The notes: generated by a model from the letters alone, not told the origin. A stretch of 64,000 bases of DNA from Haloferax mediterranei ATCC 33500 (GCF_000306765.2 NC_017941.2:1922001-1986000), one strand, 5' to 3'. Positions 17,600 to 26,681 are shown, counted from the stretch's first letter. Numbers and translations are program-made.

Positions 17600-18568
17600 A
17601 TGTACATCGGTGTGCTCACTGTCCCACTCGGAAACGAATCTCTCGCCGACGCGCTCGACTATCTGTCGGGTATCGGCGTCGAAGGCGTCGAACTCGGCGT
17701 CGGCGGATGGCCCGGCGAAGACCACGTCGACCGAGCGGCCGTCCTCGGTGACGACGAGAGACAGGCTGCCCTGCTCGCCGCCGTCGAGGAGCGCGAGATG
17801 CAAATCAGCGCGCTAGCGACTCACAACAACCCGCTGCATCCCGACGAAGAAACAGCCGCCGAGGCGGACGAAGAACTCCGCGAGGCAATCGAACTCGCCA
17901 GTGTCCTCGACGTAAACACCGTCACGTGTTTCTCCGGCCTCCCGGCAGGCGGCCCGAACGACGAAGTGCCGAACTGGATTACGGCCCCGTGGCCGACCGA
18001 GCACGCCGACGCCCACGAGTACCAGTGGGACGTCGCCATCGACTACTGGTCCGACCTCGCCGAATTCGCCGACGACCACGGCGTCGACATGGCCATCGAG
18101 ATGCACCCGAACATGCTCGTCTACGAACCGACGGGCATGATGCGTCTGCGCGAGGCGACCAACGAACGCATCGGTGCGAACTTCGACCCTTCGCACCTCT
18201 ATTGGCAGGATATCGACGTAACCGAAGCGATTCGCTTCCTCGGCGACCACGACGCTATCCACCACTTCCACGCGAAGGACACGAAAGTGTACGACCACCA
18301 CGCGAAGGTCAAGGGTGTCCTCGACACCACCTCCTACACCGACACCGCCGCCCGCTCGTGGCTCTTCCGCTCGATTGGCTACGGCCACGACGAAGGCCAC
18401 TGGAAGGACGTGGTCTCGACGCTTCGAATGGTCGGCTACGAGGGCGCGCTCTCTATCGAACACGAAGACGCGCTCACCTCCTCGAACGAGGGACTGGAGA
18501 AGGCCGTCGACGTGCTCTCGCGCGCCGTCTTCGAAACGCAACCCGGCGAGGCCTACTGGGCGGAGTGA
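17600..18568 (+). CDS. Sugar phosphate isomerase/epimerase (xylose isomerase-like TIM barrel)
   Basis: A 322-residue TIM-barrel enzyme of the AP endonuclease 2/sugar isomerase superfamily. Likely metal ligands are E in DMAIEMHPN, D/H in GANFDPSHLYW, H in IHHFHAKDTK and E in LSIEHEDAL. The ATG at 17600 follows AT-rich promoter DNA (TTAATTTTTATT, about 17563-17574). The frame-matched oxidoreductase follows within 200 bp on the same strand, a pairing typical of inositol or sugar-acid catabolism. The physiological sugar is not known. Confidence 0.85.
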   Translation: MYIGVLTVPLGNESLADALDYLSGIGVEGVELGVGGWPGEDHVDRAAVLGDDERQAALLAAVEEREMQISALATHNNPLHPDEETAAEADEELREAIELASVLDVNTVTCFSGLPAGGPNDEVPNWITAPWPTEHADAHEYQWDVAIDYWSDLAEFADDHGVDMAIEMHPNMLVYEPTGMMRLREATNERIGANFDPSHLYWQDIDVTEAIRFLGDHDAIHHFHAKDTKVYDHHAKVKGVLDTTSYTDTAARSWLFRSIGYGHDEGHWKDVVSTLRMVGYEGALSIEHEDALTSSNEGLEKAVDVLSRAVFETQPGEAYWAE

Positions 18569-18574
18569 TTCTCG

Positions 18575-18766
18575 ATGAGTAACACCGATTCTACGACCGA
18601 ACCCCTCAAAATCGGCGTCCTCGGCTACCGATTCAGGCCCACCTTTTTCCGGTTCGGGGCCGCTTCGTGGCCCGCTCACCGGAAAAATCTGGACCAAAAA
18701 GTGCCACGAGACTCGGCCTTCGGCCTCGCTCGCGGTACTGAATCGGCTGGTGGGGTGACACAATGA
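18575..18766 (+). pseudogene. Orphaned N-terminus of the oxidoreductase gene with palindromic insert
   Basis: This 63-codon frame starts MSNTDSTTEPLKIGVLGYRF, nearly the same as the next gene's MTESLKIGVLGYRFMGKAH, but then runs into unrelated sequence. The DNA CCCTCAAAATCGGCGTCCTC and the following 13 bases are repeated exactly (18603-18635 and 18773-18805). Between the copies is a 44-nt palindrome with TTTTTCCGGT (18644-18653) facing ACCGGAAAAA (18678-18687). Its stop overlaps the next gene's ATG as ATGA (18763-18766), so it might still act as a leader frame. Confidence 0.7.
18603..18635 (+). repeat. 33-bp direct repeat, copy 1 (second copy 18773-18805)
   Basis: Exact 33-bp match between the orphaned start region and the functional oxidoreductase start, offset 170 bp. 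It covers codons for the nucleotide-binding strand KIGVLGYRF. The spacing and the palindromic intervening DNA suggest duplication accompanying insertion of a small palindromic element. Confidence 0.95.
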
Positions 18767-19932
18767 CTGAATCCCTCAAAATCGGCGTCCTCGGCTACCG
18801 ATTCATGGGTAAGGCGCACGCGAACGCCCTCGCACGCCTGCCGATGTTCTTCCCCGACGCGCCGGACGTAGAGCGCTCCGTCATCGTCGGTCGCGACGAG
18901 GAAGCCCTCGCCGATGCCGCCGACCGCTTCGGCTTCGAGTCGACGGCGACGGACTGGCGCGACGTGGTCGGCGATGTGGACGTGTTCTACAACCTCGGGC
19001 CGAACCATCTCCACGCCGAACCGTCCATCGCGGCCCTCGAAGCCGGTGCACACGTCTTCTGTGAGAAACCGCTCGCCCCGACGCTCGAAGAAGCCGAAGA
19101 GATGCGCGACGCCGCCCGCGACGCCGACGGCGTGGCCGGATGCGCGTTCAACTACCGGTTCGTCCCGGCGATTCAGTACGCGAAGGGTCTCATCGAGGAC
19201 GGCGAACTCGGTGAGATTCACCATGTCCGCGGACGCTACCTACAGGATTGGCTCGTCGACCCCGAAGCACCGTGGGCGTGGCGCATGGACAAAGACCTCG
19301 CCGGGTCCGGCGCGCTCGGCGACCTCGGTGCGCACACTATCGACCTCGTGCGCTTCCTCGTCGGGGATTCGGATGTCGCGGGCGACATTACACGCGTCTC
19401 CGGCCACCTCCAGACGTTCGTCGACGAGCGACCGGTGCCCGGAACGGACGAGTACAAACCCGTCACGGTCGACGACGCCTACACGGCACAGGCCGAGTTC
19501 GAAAACGGCGCAGTCGGCTCGTTCGAAGCCTCTCGATTCGCCGACGGCCACAAGAACGACCACACCATCGAGATTCACGGCTCCGAGGGGAGTCTGACGT
19601 TCTCGCTCGAACGCCTCAACGAACTGGAGGTAAAGACGGGCGACGCCCGCGGCTACGAGACCGTGCTCGTCACCGACGAGTCGGACCCCTACGTAGGAAA
19701 CTGGTGGCCACCGGGCCACGTCATCGGCTGGGAACACACCTTCGTCCACGAGAACTACGAGTTCCTCACCGCCGTCGCAGAGCGGGCCGCTGCGGGCAGC
19801 CGGACGCAGTCCGGCGAGGCGGCCGAAGGTGGCGAGTTCCACCCATCGTTCGAGGACGCCTACGAGGTCCAAGAAGTGCTCGACGCCATCGAGCGGTCCG
19901 ACGAGACCGGCGAGTGGGTCAGCCTCGAATAG
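18763..19932 (+). CDS. Gfo/Idh/MocA family NAD(P)-dependent oxidoreductase
   Basis: A 389-residue dehydrogenase with an N-terminal Rossmann fold (KIGVLGYRFMGKAHANAL) and the family EKP motif (VFCEKPLAPTLEEAEEM). The substrate domain holds GALGDLGAHTIDLVRF, where the Asp/His pair matches the usual catalytic D-x3-H. It likely oxidises a sugar or inositol and probably works with the isomerase upstream. Its present start appears to be a re-created start after a local duplication; codons 1-3 differ from the orphan copy, which may preserve the older N-terminus. Confidence 0.88.
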   Translation: MTESLKIGVLGYRFMGKAHANALARLPMFFPDAPDVERSVIVGRDEEALADAADRFGFESTATDWRDVVGDVDVFYNLGPNHLHAEPSIAALEAGAHVFCEKPLAPTLEEAEEMRDAARDADGVAGCAFNYRFVPAIQYAKGLIEDGELGEIHHVRGRYLQDWLVDPEAPWAWRMDKDLAGSGALGDLGAHTIDLVRFLVGDSDVAGDITRVSGHLQTFVDERPVPGTDEYKPVTVDDAYTAQAEFENGAVGSFEASRFADGHKNDHTIEIHGSEGSLTFSLERLNELEVKTGDARGYETVLVTDESDPYVGNWWPPGHVIGWEHTFVHENYEFLTAVAERAAAGSRTQSGEAAEGGEFHPSFEDAYEVQEVLDAIERSDETGEWVSLE

Positions 19933-19988
19933 GCTGAGATGAAACTAGGCCGACAGGATTTTTCACACGCTCTACCGACACGTAGTTG

Positions 19989-20363
19989 ATGGTCCTCAGC
20001 CAGCCGCTCATCTTCGGCCTATTGGCCTTCGGTGCGGTCGTCAGCGTCGGCGCTGGCGTCGTGATTCGCCGTCTGGATGTTCATTCGGTTTCTCGACTGC
20101 AACTCGGCGTCACGGGACTCGTCGCTGGGACGCTCTTTCCGCTTGCCACGCTCGGCTCGGCCTACTTTCGCGTCGTTCCCGGTCCACTTTGGGACAACCT
20201 CGTGGTGAACGCGGTCGTCGTTTCGCTCCCGATTGGCGCGCTGTTCGGATTCCTCGGCTTCCCAGCGGGCACCTCGGCGAAAGCGCGTGCCGCCGCCTCG
20301 ATTGGATTCGGCGCAGGCTGTGTCGTGCTGCTCGTCGGCGCACTCTTCGTTGGCCAACTCTGA
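19989..20363 (+). CDS. Small four-helix membrane protein, unknown function
   Basis: A 124-residue hydrophobic protein with about four transmembrane segments (near 6-25, 40-60, 72-92 and 100-122). The ATG at 19989 follows a TTG codon in frame and was preferred. No family was recognised. It follows the oxidoreductase by about 56 bp but an AT-rich stretch (ATTTTTCACAC) could be its own promoter. Confidence 0.65.
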   Translation: MVLSQPLIFGLLAFGAVVSVGAGVVIRRLDVHSVSRLQLGVTGLVAGTLFPLATLGSAYFRVVPGPLWDNLVVNAVVVSLPIGALFGFLGFPAGTSAKARAAASIGFGAGCVVLLVGALFVGQL

Positions 20364-20394
20364 AACCCGCGACGGTGAAAATGAGAACCGCGAA

Positions 20395-21243
20395 TCAGAA
20401 CGTCAGCACGCCCTCGTCGGTGATGACCTCGTCGATGAGGTCGACCGGCGTGGCGTCGTAGGCGGGGTTCTCCAACTCGATGCCTTCGACGGGTTCGAGC
20501 ATTACTTCGGAGGGCGAGCGAATCTCGTTTTCGAAGCGGAAACCGTCGTCGACGACTTTCGCACCGGACCCGACGACAGTAACGGGGACGCCAACTTCGT
20601 TTGCGGCGGCGACGAGTGGGAACGTTCCGACGCGGTTGTACAGCGTGTCCTCGACGATACAGTCCATCCCGATGATGACGCGGTCGCACTTGGGAAGGAA
20701 CAGTCCGGATGCACTGTCGACCAGCAGGTGCGGTTCGACGCCGTCGACATCGGCGAGTTCGCGTGCGAACTTGCGCCCGAGGTACCGTGGGCGGGCCTCG
20801 GTGAGGTAGGCGGTGAGTTCAGCGCCGTCGGCGACGGCGATTTCGACGGCTTCCATCACCGTCGACGAGTAGTCGTGCGTGAGGAACGTGTCTCCGTCTT
20901 CGATTGTCTTGGCCGCCTCTTGCGCCGCGCGGCGCTTGCCCGTCTCGACGTTCTCGACGACGCGGTTGATTGTTTTGTGGGTGAGTTCCCGCGCTTCATC
21001 GAGGCTGTCCGTCTCGCCCTGGACGCTCTGGAGAACGTCCTGCAAGGCGTTGTAGAGCGATGCATGCGATGGGTTTGCGCGCTTGAGTGCGCCGATGTTC
21101 CGTTCGAGGTCGCGCTCGAACTCCTCGACGGTCGCGTAGTCGCGCTCGGTCAACTCTGCGAGCGACTGCGTGGCCTTGACGGCGACGACCGAGGAGCTGT
21201 GCGTCTGCATCTCACGAATCTCCTCGATGGTCTCGTCTATCAT
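20395..21243 (-). CDS. eIF2B alpha/beta/delta family protein (possible ribose-1,5-bisphosphate isomerase)
   Basis: A 282-residue member of the eIF-2B/methylthioribose-1-phosphate isomerase/ribose-1,5-bisphosphate isomerase superfamily. The N-terminal helical domain runs to about 110; the C-terminal Rossmann-like domain has VVGSGAKVVDDG and DCIVEDTLYNRVGT. In archaea such proteins act either in the AMP phosphorylase-linked nucleotide pathway or with initiation factors; the sequence alone does not settle which. No AMP phosphorylase or RuBisCO gene is in the window. It is transcribed alone. Confidence 0.8.
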   Translation of the reverse strand: MIDETIEEIREMQTHSSSVVAVKATQSLAELTERDYATVEEFERDLERNIGALKRANPSHASLYNALQDVLQSVQGETDSLDEARELTHKTINRVVENVETGKRRAAQEAAKTIEDGDTFLTHDYSSTVMEAVEIAVADGAELTAYLTEARPRYLGRKFARELADVDGVEPHLLVDSASGLFLPKCDRVIIGMDCIVEDTLYNRVGTFPLVAAANEVGVPVTVVGSGAKVVDDGFRFENEIRSPSEVMLEPVEGIELENPAYDATPVDLIDEVITDEGVLTF

Positions 21244-21300
21244 ACGCGAACGTCGCCGTATCGTGTGAAAGAGTTTCCGGCACTCACCGCCGGAGTGTCA

Positions 21301-21360
21301 GGTATCTGCTGGGGTCGTTAGGTATCTGCTGGGGTCGTTAGGTCTTTCTGGAAGTCGTCA
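21301..21360. repeat. 20-bp tandem repeat, two exact copies and one decayed copy
   Basis: GGTATCTGCTGGGGTCGTTA occurs exactly at 21301-21320 and 21321-21340; 21341-21360 (GGTCTTTCTGGAAGTCGTCA) is a degraded third copy. It sits between the start of the eIF2B-like gene and the end of the DUF5822-like gene. Confidence 0.95.
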
Positions 21361-21378
21361 GGTTCGGAGTCGGGGGTA

Positions 21379-21675
21379 TCAGTCTTCGGTGCTAGTCTCG
21401 GCTTTGGTTTCAGGGTCACTTCCGCCGTCGCCCGCGTCGGTTCGCTTGGCGTAGATGAACAGGGCGATGGAGGTCACGAACCAGATGACTGCACCAACAC
21501 GAATCGCGAATTCGGCGCGCGCACCCCACGTCTGTAGCCCAGCGTTCAACGAGAGGAGCGCAACGATGGGCGACCCGACGAGAATCGTCGTCACGAAGGT
21601 CATCTGCATGACCCATCCGTAATCGACACCCTCCGGATTCGTCCGCTCGACTAGTTGCACGGGTAGAGCTATCAC
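21379..21675 (-). CDS. DUF5822-like small membrane protein
   Basis: A 98-residue protein with two hydrophobic helices (about 22-45 and 55-78) and an acidic C-terminal tail. The segment DYGWVMQMTFVTTILVG and RVGAVIWFVTS recall the haloarchaeal DUF5822 family; the family name is from memory. Function is unknown. It is divergent from panB, with about 130 bp between the starts. Confidence 0.65.
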   Translation of the reverse strand: MIALPVQLVERTNPEGVDYGWVMQMTFVTTILVGSPIVALLSLNAGLQTWGARAEFAIRVGAVIWFVTSIALFIYAKRTDAGDGGSDPETKAETSTED

Positions 21676-21808
21676 GGCGGGGGCTAATGTGTGCCGGTTC
21701 CGGTCGGAATTTCGCGTTGTTTACGACCCGAATCAGTCGATACGCCGGGACGGTTACACCCCGGACCGCAAGGGTGACGCTCATAACCCGGACGTGCGAA
21801 CGGCCTGC

Positions 21809-22618
21809 ATGGTCACGGTACGTGCCCTTCGGTCGAAGGCTGGAAACGAGCCAATCACGATGCTTACGGCATACGATGCGTCGACGGCGCACATCGTCGA
21901 CGACGTAGGTATCGACATCATTCTCGTCGGCGACAGCATGGGCAATACGGAACTCGGCTACGAGTCGACGCTGCCGGTGACAGTCGAAGAGATGCAGAGT
22001 CGAACCGGTGCGGTGGCGCGTGCAACCGACGATGCCCTCGTCGTCGCCGATATGCCCTTCCTCTCGTTCGGCGTGGACGAGGCATCGAGTATCGAGCACT
22101 GCGGACGAATGTTGAAGGAGGCCAACGCGGACGCGGTCAAACTCGAAAGCGGGCCGCACACCGTCGAGTTGACTGAGCAACTCGTTCAACTCGGCATCCC
22201 CGTGATGGCGCACCTCGGTCTCACGCCGCAGCGTGTCAAACAACTCGGCTACAGCAGACAGGGAACCGACCGGGATGCCGCCCGTGAAATCCTCGAACTT
22301 GCGGAGGCGCACGCCGATGCTGGCGCGTTTTCGCTCGTCCTCGAACACGTTCCCGCGAACGTCGCAAAGCAGGTCACGGAGGCAATCGACATTCCGACTA
22401 TTGGCATCGGTGCGGGACCGGATTGCGACGGACAGGTCCTCGTCGTCGACGACGTCATCGGTATGAGCGACCGCGTGCCGCCCTTTGCAACCCAGTTCGG
22501 CGACGTGAAATCGGAGATGGAGAAGGCCGTCGGCGCGTACAAGGAGGCCGTCGAAGACGGCGAGTTCCCCGCCAAAGAACACAGTCACGTCGAAGACGAC
22601 CTCGACGAGTTGTACTGA
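21809..22618 (+). CDS. panB: 3-methyl-2-oxobutanoate hydroxymethyltransferase
   Basis: A 269-residue TIM-barrel enzyme transferring a hydroxymethyl group from methylenetetrahydrofolate to ketoisovalerate, on the route to pantothenate and CoA. Signatures are LTAYDASTA, VGDSMGNTELGYESTLPVT (metal-binding D-S), KLESG and GIGAGPDCDGQVLV. The long upstream frame from 21689 is not protein-like, so the ATG at 21809 was chosen. No other pantothenate gene is adjacent. Confidence 0.93.
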   Translation: MVTVRALRSKAGNEPITMLTAYDASTAHIVDDVGIDIILVGDSMGNTELGYESTLPVTVEEMQSRTGAVARATDDALVVADMPFLSFGVDEASSIEHCGRMLKEANADAVKLESGPHTVELTEQLVQLGIPVMAHLGLTPQRVKQLGYSRQGTDRDAAREILELAEAHADAGAFSLVLEHVPANVAKQVTEAIDIPTIGIGAGPDCDGQVLVVDDVIGMSDRVPPFATQFGDVKSEMEKAVGAYKEAVEDGEFPAKEHSHVEDDLDELY

Positions 22619-22648
22619 GAACTGACAGCAAGCCGGAATTTTTACCTC

Positions 22649-23431
22649 CTATTCGAGTCGGCGGTCGAGAAACGAGGTCACCGCGTCGTTGAACGCCGTC
22701 GGTTGCTCTAACATGGCGAGATGAGCGGCGTCTTCGACGGTTCCGAACTCGCAATCCGGAAGCTCGGCGGCGAGATATTCGTGGTATGACGGCGGTGTCA
22801 GGCGGTCGTGCTCGCCGACGAGCGCCAGCGTCGGAACGGTAATCTGGTCGAGGTCGTCGCGAACATCGAAGGTGTGACACGAGCGGAAGTCGCGTCGAGT
22901 GACGACCTGTCCCGCATCGTACATCGCTTCTTTCGACCCTTCGCGGAACCGCTCATCGTCCGTGTGTAGTAGTTTGTCTCCGCTGTGGAGAAACGAGATG
23001 GCGCGGTCGAAGTCGTTGTCGAGCCACGTCAGGAGATCATCGAGCACGGAGAGTTTAGCCCCAGTTCCGGTGAGAACCAGTGCATCGAGGTCGAGGTCGC
23101 GTTCGAGCGCAAGCGTCATCGCAACGGCACCGCCGAGGGAGTTCCCGACGAGGACGCTCGCCCCAGTTGCTTCGGCTACGGCGACCACGTCGTCGACGTA
23201 GGCAGAGAGCGTCTCGTAGCCGGGGGCGGCGTCAACATCGTCGCTGTCGCCGTGCCCGCTCAGGTCGAGCGCGGCAACCGGATAGTCGCTGGCGATGCGG
23301 AACTGTCCGCGCCAGACGGCGTGTGAGCCGCCGCTTCCGTGAATACACAGCACTGTCGGTCCTGTCCCGCCAGCGTCACGGTGTCGATATGCTATCGTCC
23401 GTCCGTGGTGGTCCACCGTAGCCGCGTCCAT
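22649..23431 (-). CDS. Alpha/beta hydrolase
   Basis: A 260-residue alpha/beta-hydrolase fold enzyme. The oxyanion segment is CIHGSGGSHAVW, the nucleophile elbow GNSLGG, the acid is in VGEHDRLTPP, and the histidine is in EDAAHLAMLEQP. This complete triad suggests an active esterase or C-C hydrolase. Substrate unknown. It is convergent with panB. Confidence 0.85.
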   Translation of the reverse strand: MDAATVDHHGRTIAYRHRDAGGTGPTVLCIHGSGGSHAVWRGQFRIASDYPVAALDLSGHGDSDDVDAAPGYETLSAYVDDVVAVAEATGASVLVGNSLGGAVAMTLALERDLDLDALVLTGTGAKLSVLDDLLTWLDNDFDRAISFLHSGDKLLHTDDERFREGSKEAMYDAGQVVTRRDFRSCHTFDVRDDLDQITVPTLALVGEHDRLTPPSYHEYLAAELPDCEFGTVEDAAHLAMLEQPTAFNDAVTSFLDRRLE

Positions 23432-23762
23432 GGTGGAATCTGGACGCCGCGAGCGAATAAACCCCTACGCCGTGTCGGCCCGCCTTTGCTGCGCCGTGAC
23501 CGTTCGTTTTCTCCGCTGTATCTATCTCTCTTCGGACGCACCGATTCGACCCTACAACGGACGCTCACCCCGTGTTCTCCCCGGTTCGTACAATAACCGG
23601 GATTGTAGCCACTAGATTGACGTTCCTCCGGTGTGAACTATACTGTGAGGTGTGACGAGTGTGAACCGCAATTCAACCAAAGTTCGGTAATACGCCACTG
23701 TCACCCGATTCACCGAAACAAGATTTAAATATACAAAGAGCTAACCTTAGGTTAGACTCACT
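23432..23762. other. Intergenic region upstream of the hsp20-like/cdc48 operon
   Basis: These 331 bases hold no supported gene. The right end carries the operon promoter. A possible 32-codon frame at 23633-23728 with a C-x2-C pair was considered but not accepted. An imperfect inverted repeat CCGGTT/AACCGG is seen at about 23580-23600. Confidence 0.5.
23724..23755 (+). promoter_or_regulatory. TATA box plus CTAAC-N5-GTTAG operator of the hsp20-cdc48 operon
   Basis: A strong TATA box TTTAAATATA (23724-23733) is followed at 23741-23755 by the dyad CTAAC-CTTAG-GTTAG, ending 7 nt before the ATG. The dyad would cover the transcription start. The half-sites and the 5-nt spacing are identical to the motif reported for the Archaeoglobus heat-shock regulator HSR1, which there controls an operon with Hsp20 and Cdc48 genes. 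Binding by a haloarchaeal regulator is inferred. Confidence 0.7.
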
Positions 23763-24011
23763 ATGAGCATGCAACAGTTCACCGGTGGAAACGAGCGTTT
23801 CATCCGCCGGTACGAATACGAAGACAGCTGGGTCATCGCGGCCGACGTCGCTCTCTCGGAAGACGAGATCGACGTCGATATCGTCGGCTCGACGGCCATC
23901 GTCGTGGCCAACACCGACGACCACGTGACCGAGACGGAGTTCGAACTCCCCGGCAGCGATGCCGATGTAGAGGTTCGAAACGGCGTGCTCACCATCACCA
24001 TCCACAAATAA
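23763..24011 (+). CDS. Small Hsp20/alpha-crystallin-like protein
   Basis: An 82-residue protein that reads as a compact beta-sandwich: alternating strands such as SWVIAADVAL, IDVDIVGSTAIVVAN and a C-terminal DVEVRNGVLTITIHK that closely resembles the last strands of Hsp20 domains (xNGVLTITxPK). It lacks N- and C-terminal extensions of full Hsp20 chaperones. The stop abuts the cdc48 ATG (TAAATG), so the two are one operon. A role as Cdc48 cofactor or chaperone is inferred from position and fold. Confidence 0.75.
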   Translation: MSMQQFTGGNERFIRRYEYEDSWVIAADVALSEDEIDVDIVGSTAIVVANTDDHVTETEFELPGSDADVEVRNGVLTITIHK

Positions 24012-26276
24012 ATGAAACTCATCGTCAAACCGCTCAAACAGAAGGACGCCGGCCGTGGACTCGCCGCAATCGACCGAGCCGCTGCCTCCGAACTCGACCT
24101 CGAAGGCGGCGACTTCATCCGCATCGAGGGGCCGAACGAGGGCACCGCAATCGCGCGCGTCTGGCCGGGCTACCCCGAAGACCAGGGAACGGGTATCATC
24201 CGCATCGATGGCCGTCTCCGCCAGCAGGCTGGCGTCGGTATCGACGACCGCGTCAACGTGGAGAAAGCAGACGTGAAACCCGCCAGTCGCGTCACCATCG
24301 CTCTCCCCCAGAACCTCCGTATCGGCGGAAACATCGGGACGTACATCCGCGATAAGCTCTCGGGGCAACCTGTCACGCAGGGTCAGAGTATCCAACTGCC
24401 GCTCGGCTTCGGTTTCATGAGCGCGTCGAGCCAGTCGGTGCCCATCAAGATTGCCTCGACTAATCCGGAGGGAACGGTCGTCGTCACCGACAACACTGAG
24501 TTCCAGGTGAGCCAGAAACCCGCCGAGCAGATTACAGAGACCGCGGCAGGTGACGGAAGCGGTCCATCCGTAACCTACGAAGACATCGGTGGTCTCGACA
24601 AGGAACTCGAACAGGTCCGAGAGATGATTGAACTGCCGATGCGTCACCCGGAACTGTTCAAGCGCCTCGGCATCGAGCCGCCGAAAGGTGTCCTCCTGCA
24701 CGGCCCGCCGGGTACCGGAAAGACGCTCATCGCGAAGGCCGTCGCCAACGAAATCGACGCGTCCTTCCACACTATCTCCGGGCCGGAGATTATGTCGAAG
24801 TACTACGGAGAGTCCGAAGAACAACTCCGTGAAGTCTTCGAGGAAGCGACCGAGAACTCGCCAGCAATCGTCTTCATCGACGAACTCGACTCCATCGCGC
24901 CAAAGCGGGGTGAGGCCGGTGGCGACGTGGAACGCCGCGTCGTGGCCCAACTGCTCTCGCTGATGGACGGACTGGACGAACGTGGCGAAGTCGTCGTCAT
25001 CGGTGCGACCAACCGCGTCGACGCCATCGACACGGCACTCCGTCGTGGTGGCCGGTTCGACCGCGAAATCGAAATCGGTGTTCCGGACCGCGACGGCCGC
25101 AAGGAGATTCTGCAGGTCCACACGCGGAACATGCCGCTTACGGACGACATCGACCTCGATGCCTACGCCGACAGCACCCACGGGTTCGTCGGTGCCGACC
25201 TCGAATCCCTCGCCAAGGAGTCGGCGATGCACGCACTGCGCCGCATCCGCCCGCAACTCGACCTCGAGGCCGAGGAAATCGACGCCGAAGTACTGGAGAC
25301 GCTTCGCGTCACCGAGGACGACTTCAAACAGGCGCTCAAGGGTATCGAACCCTCGGCACTCCGCGAGGTGTTCGTCGAGGTCCCCGACGTTACGTGGAAA
25401 GATGTCGGCGGACTTGGAGATACCAAAGAACGCCTCCGCGAAACCATCCAGTGGCCCCTCGAATACCCCGAGGTGTTCCAGGCGATGGACATGGACGCCG
25501 CCAAGGGCGTCTTGATGTACGGTCCGCCGGGGACGGGGAAGACCCTTCTCGCCAAGGCCGTCGCCAACGAGGCGGAGTCGAACTTCATCTCAATCAAGGG
25601 GCCGGAACTCCTGAACAAGTTCGTCGGCGAGTCCGAAAAGGGCGTCCGCGAAGTGTTCAAGAAAGCCCGCGAGAACGCTCCGACTGTGGTGTTCTTCGAC
25701 GAAATCGACTCCATCGCGGCCGAACGCGGCAGTGATACGACGAGTTCGGGTGTCACAGAACGCGTCGTCTCGCAACTCCTGACGGAGTTGGACGGTCTCG
25801 AAGCACTCGAAGACGTGGTCGTTATCGCCACGACGAACCGGCCGGACCTCATCGACGCGGCGCTCTTGCGCCCCGGTCGGCTGGACCGCCACGTCCACGT
25901 CCCCGTGCCGGACGAGGAGGCCCGTCGCGCCATCCTCGACGTGCACACGCGCGAGAAGCCGTTGGCCGACGATGTCGACCTCGACAAAATCGCGTCCAAA
26001 ACCGAGGGGTACGTCGGTGCCGACCTCGAAGCCCTCGCCCGCGAGGCATCGATGAACGCCTCCCGCGAGTTCATCCAGAGTGTGAACAAAGAGGAAATCG
26101 ACGAGAGCATCGGCAACGTCCGCGTAACGATGGAACACTTCGAAAACGCCCTCGACGAAATCGGCCCGAGCGTCACCGACGACGTGCGCCGCCGCTACGA
26201 TGAAATCGAAGAACGCTTCCAAAAGAGCGAGGTCGAACGCGACCGCGATACCGGCGTCGGGCGGACCTTCCAGTAA
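24012..26276 (+). CDS. cdc48: Cdc48/p97 family AAA+ ATPase
   Basis: A 754-residue double-ring unfoldase that feeds substrates to the proteasome. An N-domain (1-185) is followed by D1 with Walker A GPPGTGKT (231-238) and Walker B FIDELD (288-293), then D2 with GPPGTGKT (504-511) and FFDEID (561-566). Arginine-finger regions are [11 protein letters not shown] and [11 protein letters not shown]. The C-terminal tail is short and charged. It is co-transcribed with the Hsp20-like gene under a heat-shock-type operator, consistent with protein quality control. Confidence 0.97.
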   Translation: MKLIVKPLKQKDAGRGLAAIDRAAASELDLEGGDFIRIEGPNEGTAIARVWPGYPEDQGTGIIRIDGRLRQQAGVGIDDRVNVEKADVKPASRVTIALPQNLRIGGNIGTYIRDKLSGQPVTQGQSIQLPLGFGFMSASSQSVPIKIASTNPEGTVVVTDNTEFQVSQKPAEQITETAAGDGSGPSVTYEDIGGLDKELEQVREMIELPMRHPELFKRLGIEPPKGVLLHGPPGTGKTLIAKAVANEIDASFHTISGPEIMSKYYGESEEQLREVFEEATENSPAIVFIDELDSIAPKRGEAGGDVERRVVAQLLSLMDGLDERGEVVVIGATNRVDAIDTALRRGGRFDREIEIGVPDRDGRKEILQVHTRNMPLTDDIDLDAYADSTHGFVGADLESLAKESAMHALRRIRPQLDLEAEEIDAEVLETLRVTEDDFKQALKGIEPSALREVFVEVPDVTWKDVGGLGDTKERLRETIQWPLEYPEVFQAMDMDAAKGVLMYGPPGTGKTLLAKAVANEAESNFISIKGPELLNKFVGESEKGVREVFKKARENAPTVVFFDEIDSIAAERGSDTTSSGVTERVVSQLLTELDGLEALEDVVVIATTNRPDLIDAALLRPGRLDRHVHVPVPDEEARRAILDVHTREKPLADDVDLDKIASKTEGYVGADLEALAREASMNASREFIQSVNKEEIDESIGNVRVTMEHFENALDEIGPSVTDDVRRRYDEIEERFQKSEVERDRDTGVGRTFQ

Positions 26277-26334
26277 ACGGGCTGTAACCCGTCTCTAACC
26301 GGCTTCGTTCATTTCGACTCGCTGCTGTTTTTTG
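26277..26334 (+). terminator. Hairpin and T-run after cdc48
   Basis: ACGGG (26277-26281) pairs with CCCGT (26288-26292) right after the cdc48 stop codon, and a run of six T follows at about 26329-26334. A T-run is the usual archaeal termination signal; the hairpin may stabilise the 3' end. Confidence 0.5.
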
Positions 26335-26681
26335 GCACATCTTTCGACTGCTGAAGCCACTTTTGACTCCACAATCGATACGTTCTTATCACTCTTGTCC
26401 GCTATGTAGGAATACGCAGTTCTCGGGATACGAAATTATCAACTAGTTCTACGTTCATTTCACCGGAAATCCGGTGTGCCCCTCCTCGTTTGTAAAGATA
26501 GTACTCGGCATTCGGTAGTCGGTTCTGCGTCTCGTGAGACCGCTCGAGTCTACAGAAACACGAGACGGTCCACAGGGTACTCTCGGAATCTACAGACGAC
26601 GTCGTTGACGAAGAACTACTGGTGTCTACAGGCGGCGCAATTTACGAAACGTTGCCGACAAATCGCCGACCCTTCCGAGAC
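26335..26681. other. Gene-free interval with inverted repeats
   Basis: No coding frame is convincing here. Notable are a perfect hairpin CACCGG-AAAT-CCGGTG (26461-26476), an 8-bp inverted repeat GTCTCGTG (26529-26536) facing CACGAGAC (26559-26566), and three copies of TCTACAG (near 26549, 26591 and 26625). The left part is AT-rich relative to its surroundings. It may hold a small RNA or degraded sequence; nothing more can be supported. Confidence 0.45.

Noticed and set aside
19248..19937. Arginine-rich frame within the oxidoreductase gene
   Set aside because: Shadow frame of a well-supported Gfo/Idh/MocA gene.
23633..23728. A 32-codon GTG frame with a C-x2-C pair before the hsp20-like gene
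   Set aside because: It is short, has no start signal, and runs into the TATA box of the next operon; no family resemblance.
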